From GCA-003244245 sp052390115 (GTDB lineage: Bacteria > Actinomycetota > Actinomycetes > Mycobacteriales > Pseudonocardiaceae): DNA of 64,000 nucleotides. The position numbers and the translations under genes were made by a program. Below the pieces are notes generated by a model. It had not been told where the DNA came from and did no database searches. It was given only the letters and a program-made list of their open reading frames with translations. Below are positions 8,479-16,228 of this stretch, piece after piece. The DNA lies in assembly GCA_052390115.1 (NCBI GenBank), contig JBQTHE010000053.1, forward strand, positions 1 to 64,000, given 5' to 3'. How positions within the stretch are numbered: position 1 is the first letter of the stretch; each line of letters begins with the position of its first letter.

Positions 8479-8820
8479 ATGGCAAGCGGCAATGCGATCC
8501 GCGGTACGCGGGTCGGAGCAGGTCCGATGGGCGAGTCCGAACGGGGAGAGACTGCCCCCCGTCGTCGGGTTTCCTACTGGTGTGCGAACGGGCATGAGTC
8601 TCGGCCGTCGTTCGCGGTCGAGGCCGAGGAACCCGAGGTGTGGGACTGCCCGCGGTGCGGTTTTCCGGCTGGGCGTAACGAGCAGCGGCCACCGGATGCG
8701 CCGCGCAACGAGCCGTACAAGACTCACCTGGCCTATGTGAAGGAGCGCCGCTCCGACGCCGACGGGGAGGCCATCCTCGCCGAGGCACTGGCCCGACTGA
8801 AGGAAGCCCGCGGCACCTGA
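8479..8820 (+). CDS. RbpA-type RNA polymerase-binding protein
   Basis: 113 residues resembling RbpA, the actinobacterial factor that binds RNA polymerase and principal sigma factors and stabilises open complexes. The N-terminal AIRGTRVG corresponds to the RbpA tail; the core has a zinc-ribbon-like set (Cys-Ala-Asn-Gly-His, then Cys-Pro-Arg-Cys); the C-terminal KTHLAYVKERR...ALARLKEARG matches the sigma-interaction domain. ATG 8479 follows GAGGTGAGG, a usable ribosome-binding site. It could be the main RbpA or a paralogue, since some actinobacteria carry two. Confidence 0.85.
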   Translation: MASGNAIRGTRVGAGPMGESERGETAPRRRVSYWCANGHESRPSFAVEAEEPEVWDCPRCGFPAGRNEQRPPDAPRNEPYKTHLAYVKERRSDADGEAILAEALARLKEARGT

Positions 8821-8903
8821 CGTTGGTCGCCCTTCAAGTGCCGCCAACCCGGGTCCGCGGCGTCTTTAACAGGGGCCAACCCTGGACGCGGGGACGGGGC
8901 ACT

Positions 8904-9086
8904 GAGGGCAAGGTAGCTGCCCCGGAAGCCGCGCACGCGATCCGCGCGGTCGTCGACGAGGCGCTCGCCGCCAAGGAGACCGGCGAGGAGAAGGTCATCC
9001 TGTTCAACTACTGCGGCCACGGGTTCCTTGACCTGTCCGCCTATGACGACTACCGACACGGTCGGCTGCCCCACGAGCAGGGCTGA
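8904..9086 (+). pseudogene. 3' remnant of a TrpB2-type (tryptophan synthase beta-like) gene
   Basis: About 60 codons beginning EGKVAAPEAAHAIRAV and continuing EEKVILFNYCGHGFLDLSAYD match the C-terminal end of TrpB2-type PLP enzymes. Nothing upstream encodes the other roughly 380 residues: no PLP lysine and no barrel. The frame is open from a TTG at 8823, but residues before the homologous stretch are unrelated. This is best read as a decayed fragment left by deletion, not a working small protein. Confidence 0.75.
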
Positions 9087-9155
9087 ACCAGCGCCCGGCG
9101 CGGGCTTTGAGGTTGTCAACGGGACGTGGCCCGAGTGTCCGGCTTGCCGTCCCGA

Positions 9156-9186
9156 CTGACCTTCCCAACGTGTTAGCTGCTAACGT
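9156..9186 (+). promoter_or_regulatory. Probable promoter of the monooxygenase-TetR operon
   Basis: CTGACC (9156-9161) and TAACGT (9181-9186) form a plausible -35/-10 pair with a 19-bp spacer (17 bp if GCTAAC at 9179-9184 is used). The -10 is embedded in the two palindromic operators, as expected for TetR-type repression. Inferred from sequence only. Confidence 0.4.
9172..9184. promoter_or_regulatory. TetR-type operator 1
   Basis: GTTAGCTGCTAAC is an interrupted palindrome (GTTAG-N3-CTAAC). It is 17 bp centre to centre from a second copy with the same arms, upstream of an operon that encodes a TetR regulator. Confidence 0.75.
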
Positions 9187-9188
9187 CT

Positions 9189-9201
9189 GTTAGTCACTAA
9201 C
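9189..9201. promoter_or_regulatory. TetR-type operator 2
   Basis: GTTAGTCACTAAC has the same GTTAG-N3-CTAAC arms as operator 1. The pair probably binds two dimers of the TetR protein encoded at 10807-11430 and gives autoregulation. Confidence 0.75.
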
Positions 9202-9220
9202 ACTGAAGGTGGGTTTCTCG

Positions 9221-10810
9221 ATGTCGTCGACGTCCGTGCTGGTAGTGGGTGCTGGTCCGACCGGGCTGGCGGTGGCGTGTGGCCTGCGTGGCGCCGGAGT
9301 CGCGGTGCAGGTGCTGGATCGAGCTACCGGTCCGGCGGTGACCTCGCGGGCCTTGGGATTGCAGCCGCGCGGGGTGGAGGTGCTCGCGCGGCTTGGCGCG
9401 CTGGGGGACCTACCGGCGCGCAGCCTGCCGATCGGCCAGGTCGTGGTGAGCATCAATGGTCGGGAGGTGGGCCGGCTGGCGGTGGGCCGCCCGACCCGGC
9501 TGGTACGACAACCCGGGCTGCTGGTCTCGCAGGCCGAGATCGAGGCCGAGCTGCGGTGCCATCTCGCGAAGCTGGGTGGCGGGGCGAGTGTGCAGTGGGG
9601 ACGCGAGGTTGTTGGCCTCGAGGAGGACCCCAGCGGCGTCGCAGTGCGGTTGGCCGATGGTGAGACCCTGCGGACGGGCTGGGTGGTGGGTTGCGACGGG
9701 GCACACAGCGCGGTCCGCAAAGCCGCCCACATTGGTTTCCCCGGGGTGGCGCTGGTGGAGCGGTTCCTGCTCGCCGACATACAGGCAGAGTTGCGGCTGC
9801 CCCGGGACACGGTGGCGGTGTGGCTGCGCGGCGAAGACATGCTGGCCGCGTTCCCGCTACCGGGAGCGGACCTGTGGCGTTTGATGGCTCCGGCGCCCAC
9901 CGCGGGCGACGCAGCGCCGGACCTGACGGGCGACGCAGTGCTTGACGCACTCACCGGGCTGCTGGAGGTCCACGCCGGCTACCCCGCCGGCGTCGTGCGC
10001 AGCGCGCAGTGGACTTCGGCCTTCCGGTTCCACCGCCGGCTTGCTGACACCTACCGGCAGGGCCGGGTATTGCTGGCCGGTGATGCGGCGCACATCCACA
10101 GCCCCTTCGGCGGGCAGGGCCTCAACACCGGGATCGGAGACGCGGAGAACCTGGCCTGGAAACTCGCCCTGGTCACCGAGGGCCACGCCGGCACCGGGCT
10201 GCTGGACAGTTACCAAGCCGAACGCCGCCCGGTCGCCGCTGAGGTGCTCGCCTCGACCAGCTCGATGACCCGGCTGGTCCTCGGCGACACCGCCGCGGCC
10301 CGGCTGGTGCGCGACCGGGTGTTCGTGCCGTTGCTGAACCGGTCCTTGGTGCAGCGCCGGATCTGGGAACAAGCTTCCCAACTCACCTTGAGCTACCGCG
10401 GCGGCCCGCTCGCCTCGCCGCGGCGAAGGTCACCGTTACGGGGGCCTTGTCCGGGTGATCGGGTGCCCGACCTGGGGTGTCGGCACCAGGACGGCGCCCG
10501 CACCCAGCTGCACGCCGAGCTGGGCCCGCGCTGGGTATTGCTCGCCGCGCCGTCCCCCACCGCGCAGGACTGCTTACAGCTCGCCCGCGGGCGGCTCGGC
10601 GCCGACCGGGTGGTTGCGCTCATCCCGGAGGGGCAGTCACCACGCGCGGTGCTGCTGGTGCGACCCGATGCGCACCTGGCCTGGCGGGGCAGGACCAGCG
10701 AGGGGTTGCGGCGGTGGCTGGCCGGTGCACTTGACCCCGGCGCTGCCCAGACGCCGTCTCCAGAGCCGTCGCGACCAGCGGTGGGGCACCAGGAGACCAG
10801 CACTCGGTGA
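9221..10810 (+). CDS. PheA/TfdB-family FAD-dependent monooxygenase
   Basis: 529-residue class A flavoprotein hydroxylase related to phenol and polyketide hydroxylases. The FAD Rossmann motif is VLVVGAGPTGLAVACGL at the N-terminus, followed by the WVVGCDGAHSAVRK (DG) motif and the second FAD motif VLLAGDAAHIHSPFGGQGLN. A thioredoxin-like C-terminal domain follows, as in TfdB-type enzymes. ATG 9221 is chosen over GTG 9209 because GAAGGTGGG ends 7 nt before it. The last codon overlaps the TetR gene (GTGA). The substrate is unknown; the linked regulator suggests induction by an aromatic or antibiotic-like ligand. Confidence 0.9.
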   Translation: MSSTSVLVVGAGPTGLAVACGLRGAGVAVQVLDRATGPAVTSRALGLQPRGVEVLARLGALGDLPARSLPIGQVVVSINGREVGRLAVGRPTRLVRQPGLLVSQAEIEAELRCHLAKLGGGASVQWGREVVGLEEDPSGVAVRLADGETLRTGWVVGCDGAHSAVRKAAHIGFPGVALVERFLLADIQAELRLPRDTVAVWLRGEDMLAAFPLPGADLWRLMAPAPTAGDAAPDLTGDAVLDALTGLLEVHAGYPAGVVRSAQWTSAFRFHRRLADTYRQGRVLLAGDAAHIHSPFGGQGLNTGIGDAENLAWKLALVTEGHAGTGLLDSYQAERRPVAAEVLASTSSMTRLVLGDTAAARLVRDRVFVPLLNRSLVQRRIWEQASQLTLSYRGGPLASPRRRSPLRGPCPGDRVPDLGCRHQDGARTQLHAELGPRWVLLAAPSPTAQDCLQLARGRLGADRVVALIPEGQSPRAVLLVRPDAHLAWRGRTSEGLRRWLAGALDPGAAQTPSPEPSRPAVGHQETSTR

Positions 10811-11430
10811 GCGCACCCCGCGACGCGGCAGCCGGGGAGCCCGTTGCCGGGCGGGGACTGCGCGCCCGCAAGAAGGCACAGACCCGGCAGGTGATCCAGA
10901 CCCACGCGCTGCGGCTCTTTCTGGCCAATGGTTACGAGGCGACCACGGTGGAGGAGATCGCTGCCGCCGCCGGCGTCTCGCACATGACGTTCTTTCGGCA
11001 CTTCCCCACCAAGGAGTCCGTGGTCGATACCGACGATTACGACCCGATGATCGCCGAGCTGATCGCCGGTCGACCAACGGCTGAGGACCCGCTGACCGCC
11101 ATCCACCAAGCACTACTCGAAGGGCTTGCTGCCGTCCTCCCCGAGGGGCGGGACGCGCTGCTCATCCGGACCCGGCTGATCCTGGCCACCCCAGCGCTAC
11201 GGGCCCGGCTCTGGGAGAACCAGCACGCCACCGTTGGCCTGTTCACCGATGCTCTGACCGCCCGCCACCCCGCCGCCGAGCCACCAGGCCTGGAGATGCG
11301 GGTACTTGCCGGCGCGGCGCTGGCCACCGTTACCACCGCTTTGATTACCTGGGTGGACGGCGACGGGGCTGAGGACCTGCTCGAGTTGGTCGACCGGGCC
11401 TTCGCCGCGCTGCGTCGAGGGTTGAGCTGA
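10807..11430 (+). CDS. TetR/AcrR-family transcriptional regulator
   Basis: 207 residues. The N-terminal TetR helix-turn-helix spans about residues 30-78 (LFLANGYEATTVEEIAAAAGVSHMTFFRHFPTKE), and a ligand-binding domain resembling the MftR/SACE_7040 type follows. The GTG start overlaps the monooxygenase stop by 4 bp. The two GTTAG-N3-CTAAC palindromes in front of the operon are its probable binding sites, so it most likely represses its own operon. Confidence 0.93.
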   Translation: MSAPRDAAAGEPVAGRGLRARKKAQTRQVIQTHALRLFLANGYEATTVEEIAAAAGVSHMTFFRHFPTKESVVDTDDYDPMIAELIAGRPTAEDPLTAIHQALLEGLAAVLPEGRDALLIRTRLILATPALRARLWENQHATVGLFTDALTARHPAAEPPGLEMRVLAGAALATVTTALITWVDGDGAEDLLELVDRAFAALRRGLS

Positions 11431-11456
11431 CGGTGTGCTCCAGCCCACCGCGAGGG

Positions 11457-11522
11457 CACCGGGCACGAGAGGCCGACACACCGGGCACGAGAGCGCGACA
11501 CACCGGGCATGGGGGACGGACA
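11457..11522. repeat. Three 22-bp tandem repeats (CACCGGGCACGAGAG type)
   Basis: Units at 11457-11478, 11479-11500 and 11501-11522 share CACCGGGCA and end GACA; the third is more diverged. The family recurs in the opposite orientation at 33842-33885. It fills the convergent gap between the TetR gene and pgl, which contains no gene. Confidence 0.85.
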
Positions 11523-11538
11523 TGCCGGGGGTGGCTGG

Positions 11539-12312
11539 TCAGCGGGGGAGGAGATCTGGGGGGAGTTTGGCGGCGGCGGGGCGGTCTAGGAGCCAGAGCG
11601 TGCGGCGACGGCCTTGGGCGCCCGCGGCGGGCAACTGGACCTCGCCCGCTCCGCCCAGTGCCATGGTCACCGCGGCGGCCTTCGCCGACCCGGAGACGAT
11701 CAACCACACCTCGGCGGCACACCGGATGGCCGGCAGGGTCAGGGTGATCCGGGTGGGCGGCGGTTTGGGACTTCCCCGCACACCGATCACGGCGCGTTCG
11801 GTCTCGTAGACCGCGGGGGAGCCGGGGAACACCGAGGCGACGTGGCCATCGTCGCCGACGCCGAGACAACAGATGTCGAACGACGGCACCGGGCCACGAT
11901 CCTCCGGCCGCAGCCGGTGCAGCAGCAGGTCTTCGTAGGCCTGTGCGGCAGCGTCCGGGTCGTCGCCCCACGGCCCGCCCGAGACCCCCATCGGGTGGAC
12001 CTGGGCGGGGTTCACCCCGACGTGGTCGAGTAACGCCTCGCGAGCCTGAGTCTCATTGCGGTCCGGATGGCCACCGGGCAGGAAGCGCTCGTCGCCCCAA
12101 TAGACATCCAGCCGGCGCCAGTCCACCGTCGTGGCGGCTGGGGTACTCGCTACCTGACGGAGCACTGCGATACCGATGTCTCCACCGGTCAGCACCAGGG
12201 ACGCCGACCCCGAGGCGGTCTGGATGTCCACGAGCCGGGTCACCAACCGGGCGGCGGTTGCGGCGGCGAGCACCCCCTGGGTGGCATGCACCACCACGTC
12301 GGGGCGGCTCAT
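11539..12312 (-). CDS. pgl: 6-phosphogluconolactonase
   Basis: 257-residue DevB-type lactonase that hydrolyses 6-phosphogluconolactone in the oxidative pentose phosphate pathway. The signature VYWGDERFLPGGHPDRN is present, with LVLTGGDIG near the N-terminus. Most family members have a third glycine-serine (GGST), so the phosphate loop here is slightly unusual. The ATG overlaps the opcA stop by 4 bp, making it the last gene of the pathway block. Confidence 0.95.
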   Translation of the reverse strand: MSRPDVVVHATQGVLAAATAARLVTRLVDIQTASGSASLVLTGGDIGIAVLRQVASTPAATTVDWRRLDVYWGDERFLPGGHPDRNETQAREALLDHVGVNPAQVHPMGVSGGPWGDDPDAAAQAYEDLLLHRLRPEDRGPVPSFDICCLGVGDDGHVASVFPGSPAVYETERAVIGVRGSPKPPPTRITLTLPAIRCAAEVWLIVSGSAKAAAVTMALGGAGEVQLPAAGAQGRRRTLWLLDRPAAAKLPPDLLPR

Positions 12313-13292
12313 TGGTCGCCCCGGGTCTCGCTCAGCGTCTCACGTGATCGGATGCGGCGGTGCGCGGTACCGGCCCGGCTGTCCACCTCGGTCAGTGCCG
12401 CCAGGGCGGCATGGTAGATCTCGTCGGGGTCCAGCCGGCGCAGCTCCTCGGCGAGGCACTCGCGCACCGGGCGGCGCTTCAACGGGACCCGGCGGTCCGG
12501 CTGACCCGGCTGGCGCAGAGTGCCGACCTTCCCGTGGGGCCGGATCAACTCCACCGGGCCGCCCCGGCGCTCCAGTACCGCCGAGCTGATCCCGCCACCG
12601 GGATCGCTGGCGCGACGCCGCACCGGGACCTGCAGGCGCGACCGCAGCCAGCCGGCGAGCAGGTCGGTGGACGGATTGTCCGCGGCGCCGGTGACGGTGA
12701 CCGCCTCGACCTGCTCGTAGGGCGGCAGATCGAGTGCCGCGGCGAGCAAAGCGCGCCACGGAGTGAGCCGGCTCCAGGCGAGGTCGGTGTCCCCGTTGGT
12801 GTAGGAGGTGCGGCGGGTCTCCAGCGCCTTGATCGGCTGGCGGGCCGCGGCGGCATCGGTGATCCGGCGATTCGCCAGCTTGCCGATCGGGTCCTGCGCG
12901 GGGACCGCCGGCGCCACCCCCGGCCACCACGCGACCACTGGGCAATCCGGAAGCAGCAGCGGTATCACCACGCTGTCTCCGTGGTCGGCCAGCGGGCCAT
13001 ACAGGCGCAGCACGAGCACCTCGGAGGCGCCGGCGTCACCACCGACGCGGATCTGCGCGTCCAGCCGGGTCCCGGCCCGCTTGAGGCCCCTGGCAACCAC
13101 CAGTACCCGGCAGGGATGCTCCCTGCTGGCCTCGTTGGCGGCCTCGATCGACTCCTCCACCTGCGCGGAGTCATCGGTCACGATCACCAGGGTGAGCACC
13201 CGGCCCAGTGCCACCGCACCACCGCGCTCCCGGATGTCGATCAACGCGTGGTTCACCGCGGACGTGGTCGTCGAAGGCAGGTCAACGATCAT
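12309..13292 (-). CDS. opcA: Glucose-6-phosphate dehydrogenase assembly protein OpcA
   Basis: 327-residue OpcA, required for activity and oligomer assembly of Zwf in actinobacteria and cyanobacteria. Conserved blocks include the start MIVDLPSTTTSAVN, CRVLVVARG, LLLPDCPVVAWWPG and RRITDAAA. It usually follows zwf directly; here two unrelated genes lie between them. Its stop overlaps the pgl start. Confidence 0.95.
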   Translation of the reverse strand: MIVDLPSTTTSAVNHALIDIRERGGAVALGRVLTLVIVTDDSAQVEESIEAANEASREHPCRVLVVARGLKRAGTRLDAQIRVGGDAGASEVLVLRLYGPLADHGDSVVIPLLLPDCPVVAWWPGVAPAVPAQDPIGKLANRRITDAAAARQPIKALETRRTSYTNGDTDLAWSRLTPWRALLAAALDLPPYEQVEAVTVTGAADNPSTDLLAGWLRSRLQVPVRRRASDPGGGISSAVLERRGGPVELIRPHGKVGTLRQPGQPDRRVPLKRRPVRECLAEELRRLDPDEIYHAALAALTEVDSRAGTAHRRIRSRETLSETRGDQ

Positions 13293-13348
13293 TGCTCGCC
13301 TCGGGCAAGGGAGATCATTTTCCTCCTCCGGGCATGACCCGCGCCATG

Positions 13349-14731
13349 CTATCGGTTTCTTTCGCGAGCGGCGCGGAAGTGGTTCGCCCCGTCGCGAAGG
13401 TCAATGATGCGGTCGGGGTAGCGCAGGCAGGCTCGGCGGTGTGGGTCCAGTTTCCAGGGTTGGTGTACCGCGGGGCCGGGGATGTCGTGGAGCTCGGGAA
13501 GGTAACGGCGGACGTAGTCCCCGGATGGGTCGTAGCGTTCGGCCTGCCGCAGCGGGTTGAGGATCCGGTTGGGCCGGGTGTCGGTTCCGGTGCCGGCGAC
13601 CCATTGCCAGTTGAGCTGGTTGTTGGCGACGTCGGCGTCGACGAGCAGATCGAGGAAGTGCCGGGCGCCGATGCGCCAGTCCAGGTACAGGGTCTTGGTG
13701 AGGAAACTGGCGGTGATGAGGCGGGCGCGATTGTGCATCCACCCCTCTTGCCGGAGCTGCCGCATGCCGGCATCGACGATCGGATAGCCGGTGCGGCCAT
13801 CGCGCCAGGCCGCGGCGGCTGTCTCGTCGCGGCGCCAGTCGTCGTGGTGGGTGCGGTAGTCGGCGGTGGTGGTGTCGGGGCACGCGGCGAGGACCTGGTG
13901 GTGGAAGTCGCGCCAGGCCAGTTGCCGGGTAAAGGCCTCCCCTCCCGGCGTCGAACGGTCGGCCGCACGGAACGCCTCGGTGGGTGAGACGCAGCCGAAA
14001 TGCAGGTAGGGCGACAGCCGGGAGGTGCTGTCGGCGGCCAGGTCGTCGTGGGCCTTCTCGTAGTCATGGATCGGCCCCGCGAGCCAGTTGTGCAGGAGGC
14101 GCCGTCCCGCGGTTTCGCCACCCTGGGGCAGCTGTGGCGAACGCCGGCCGGAGCAAATCCGCTCGGCCTCGGGCAGGGGTTCGGTCGCGATGGTCGGCAC
14201 GGTGATCCGGCCCGGCGCCGTGAGCAGGCCGCGAATGCCGACCGCGACCCAACGCCGGTAGTAGGGGGTGAAGACCGCGAAATGAGCGCGTCCGCCGGCA
14301 GGGGTGATCGCCCCGGGTTCCACGACGGTGACGCTGTTGGCGTGAACGTGCAGCCTGCAGCCGTGGCTGGCGAGGCGTTTGCCGAGAGCCCGTTCGCGCC
14401 GGTGGCTGTAGCCGCTGACATCGGCGGCCAGATGTACCTCGCTGGCACCCAGGTCGGCGACAATGCGCTCGACTTCCTCAGCCACCGCACCGGCGCGCAC
14501 CACGAGATGTCCCTGCATGGCGCGCAGCTGGGCGTCCAGGTCGGCCAGTGCCTCAGCCAGAAACGCCGCTCGGTTCGGCGACCCGAAGCCGGACCCGAGG
14601 CCGGGCGTGAGGATCGCCGTGTCCAGCACGAACAGCGGCACCACCTCGGTGGCGGCCTGGCAGGCGGCGTGCAGCACGGGATTGTCGTGCACCCGTAGGT
14701 CGCGGGTGAACAACGCGATCGCCACGCTCAT
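13349..14731 (-). CDS. phr: Deoxyribodipyrimidine photolyase (class I CPD photolyase)
   Basis: 460-residue flavoprotein of the cryptochrome/photolyase family that splits cyclobutane pyrimidine dimers using blue light. The N-terminal antenna domain begins VAIALFTRDLRVHDNPVL. The FAD domain holds RLSPYLHFGCVSP, GYPIVDAGMRQLRQEGWMHNRAR, and NNQLNWQWVAGTG with the phosphate/FAD ligands. Length is normal. It sits 9 bp after the SDR-DUF2867 gene, in the same direction, and 56 bp before opcA, so it is probably read with the pentose-phosphate operon. Confidence 0.95.
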   Translation of the reverse strand: MSVAIALFTRDLRVHDNPVLHAACQAATEVVPLFVLDTAILTPGLGSGFGSPNRAAFLAEALADLDAQLRAMQGHLVVRAGAVAEEVERIVADLGASEVHLAADVSGYSHRRERALGKRLASHGCRLHVHANSVTVVEPGAITPAGGRAHFAVFTPYYRRWVAVGIRGLLTAPGRITVPTIATEPLPEAERICSGRRSPQLPQGGETAGRRLLHNWLAGPIHDYEKAHDDLAADSTSRLSPYLHFGCVSPTEAFRAADRSTPGGEAFTRQLAWRDFHHQVLAACPDTTTADYRTHHDDWRRDETAAAAWRDGRTGYPIVDAGMRQLRQEGWMHNRARLITASFLTKTLYLDWRIGARHFLDLLVDADVANNQLNWQWVAGTGTDTRPNRILNPLRQAERYDPSGDYVRRYLPELHDIPGPAVHQPWKLDPHRRACLRYPDRIIDLRDGANHFRAARERNR

Positions 14732-14740
14732 CGTGCTGGC

Positions 14741-16228
14741 CTACCGCGGGTCGCCGGACACGTCGCGAGGGCGGCGTGACTCGGCGGCGCCGGTGATGTT
14801 GCGGGCCATCCCGCCGAAAATGACGTCGTGGAAGGGAGCGATGGTTTTCCAGTACAGGTGTCCGGCCAGCCCGCGGGGTTCGAACAGCGCCCGCTGCCGG
14901 TAGCGCGCGCCGCCGTCACCGTCCGGGATGACCTCGAGTTCCAGCCAGGCGCGGCCGGGCAGGAGCATCTCGGCGCGCAGCCGCAGCAGCTGGGGCCGGT
15001 CGAGATGTTCCACCCGCCAAAAGTCCAGGGCTTCGCCGACGTGCAACCGGCGGGGGTCGCGGCGGCCGCGGCGCAACCCGACGCCGCCGACGAGCCGGTC
15101 GATCCAGCCGCGCACCGACCACGCCAGCGGGAAGGAATACCAGCCGTGCTCCCCGCCGATGGCTTCGATGACCTCCCACAGGGCGCCCGGGTCGGCGGCG
15201 CAGCGGTGCTCGCGGATGTCCTGGTAAAGGGAACCGCCGGACCAGTCAGGGTCAGTAGACAGCGGATCCGACGGCGCCCCGTGCCAGGCAGCGTCCGACC
15301 AGCGGGTGGGCACATTGGCGTTGCGGACGTGCATCAGCGCGAGTTCGACGGCGTGCTCGTAGTGGGTCAGGCCGCCGTCGGGGTCCGGGATGTAGCGGGC
15401 GATGTCGTGGTCGTGACAGACGACCTCGTGCACCAGCGACTCGATCAACGGGATGGCGATGCTGCGGGGCACCGGGGTGACCAGGTTCACCCATTGCGCC
15501 GACAGCCACGGGGTCAGCACCGGCACCGGCACCACCACGCGGCGCAGCAGGCCGGCTACGACGGCGTACCGGCGCATCATCTCCAAGTAGGTCAGCACGT
15601 CGGGCCCACCGATGTCGAAGGCGCGGTTGACCTGCGGTGGCAGCGTGGCTGCATGGGTCAGGTAGTGCAGCACGTCGCGGACCGCGATGGGCTGGATCCG
15701 GTTGTGCACCCAGCGTGGCGTGACCATCGCCGGGAGCCGTTCAGTGAGGTAGCGCAGCATCTCGAAGCTGGCCGACCCGGACCCCAGGATCACGGCGGCG
15801 TTCAGCGCAACGGTGGGCACACCGGAGTCGAGCAGGATCCGCCCGACTTCGGCGCGGGAGGCCAGATGGTCGGATAGCTGCCCATCGTCGGGTGTGATCC
15901 CACCCAGGTACACGACGCGGGTTACACCCGCGGCGCGGGCGGCGTCGGCGAGCACGTGCGCGGCGCGGCGGTCGACCTCGACGAAGTCACGCCTGTTGAG
16001 CGAGTGCACCAGGTAGTAGACGACCTCCTGGCCGGCCACCGCGTCGCGGATGCTGCCCGGATCGGTGACGTCCCCCTCGACGATCTCGACGCGATCCCGC
16101 CAGGGCACCTCGGCCAGCTTGCCGGGCGTGCGCGCCACCGCCCGCACCTGGTGGCCGGCGCCCAGCAGTGCGGGCACGAGCCGGCCACCGAGGTAGCCGG
16201 TGGCGCCGAACACTACGCAGCGTGTCAT
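14741..16228 (-). CDS. NAD(P)-binding SDR-type protein with C-terminal DUF2867
   Basis: 495 residues in two parts. An atypical short-chain dehydrogenase (NmrA-like) starts with the nucleotide-binding motif VFGATGYLGGRLVPAL and has VVYYLVHSL and VVYLGGI; from about residue 330 follows a DUF2867 region related to SRPBCC-type domains (YSFPLAWSVRGWIDRLVGGVGLRRGRRDP). The substrate is not known. The ATG overlaps the zwf stop by 4 bp, indicating translational coupling to glucose-6-phosphate dehydrogenase. Similar proteins often neighbour photolyase genes, as here. Confidence 0.85.
   Translation of the reverse strand: MTRCVVFGATGYLGGRLVPALLGAGHQVRAVARTPGKLAEVPWRDRVEIVEGDVTDPGSIRDAVAGQEVVYYLVHSLNRRDFVEVDRRAAHVLADAARAAGVTRVVYLGGITPDDGQLSDHLASRAEVGRILLDSGVPTVALNAAVILGSGSASFEMLRYLTERLPAMVTPRWVHNRIQPIAVRDVLHYLTHAATLPPQVNRAFDIGGPDVLTYLEMMRRYAVVAGLLRRVVVPVPVLTPWLSAQWVNLVTPVPRSIAIPLIESLVHEVVCHDHDIARYIPDPDGGLTHYEHAVELALMHVRNANVPTRWSDAAWHGAPSDPLSTDPDWSGGSLYQDIREHRCAADPGALWEVIEAIGGEHGWYSFPLAWSVRGWIDRLVGGVGLRRGRRDPRRLHVGEALDFWRVEHLDRPQLLRLRAEMLLPGRAWLELEVIPDGDGGARYRQRALFEPRGLAGHLYWKTIAPFHDVIFGGMARNITGAAESRRPRDVSGDPR

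Noticed and set aside
12360..13337. 325-codon plus-strand frame antisense to opcA
   Set aside because: It is a shadow of opcA codon structure with no homology or ribosome-binding site.
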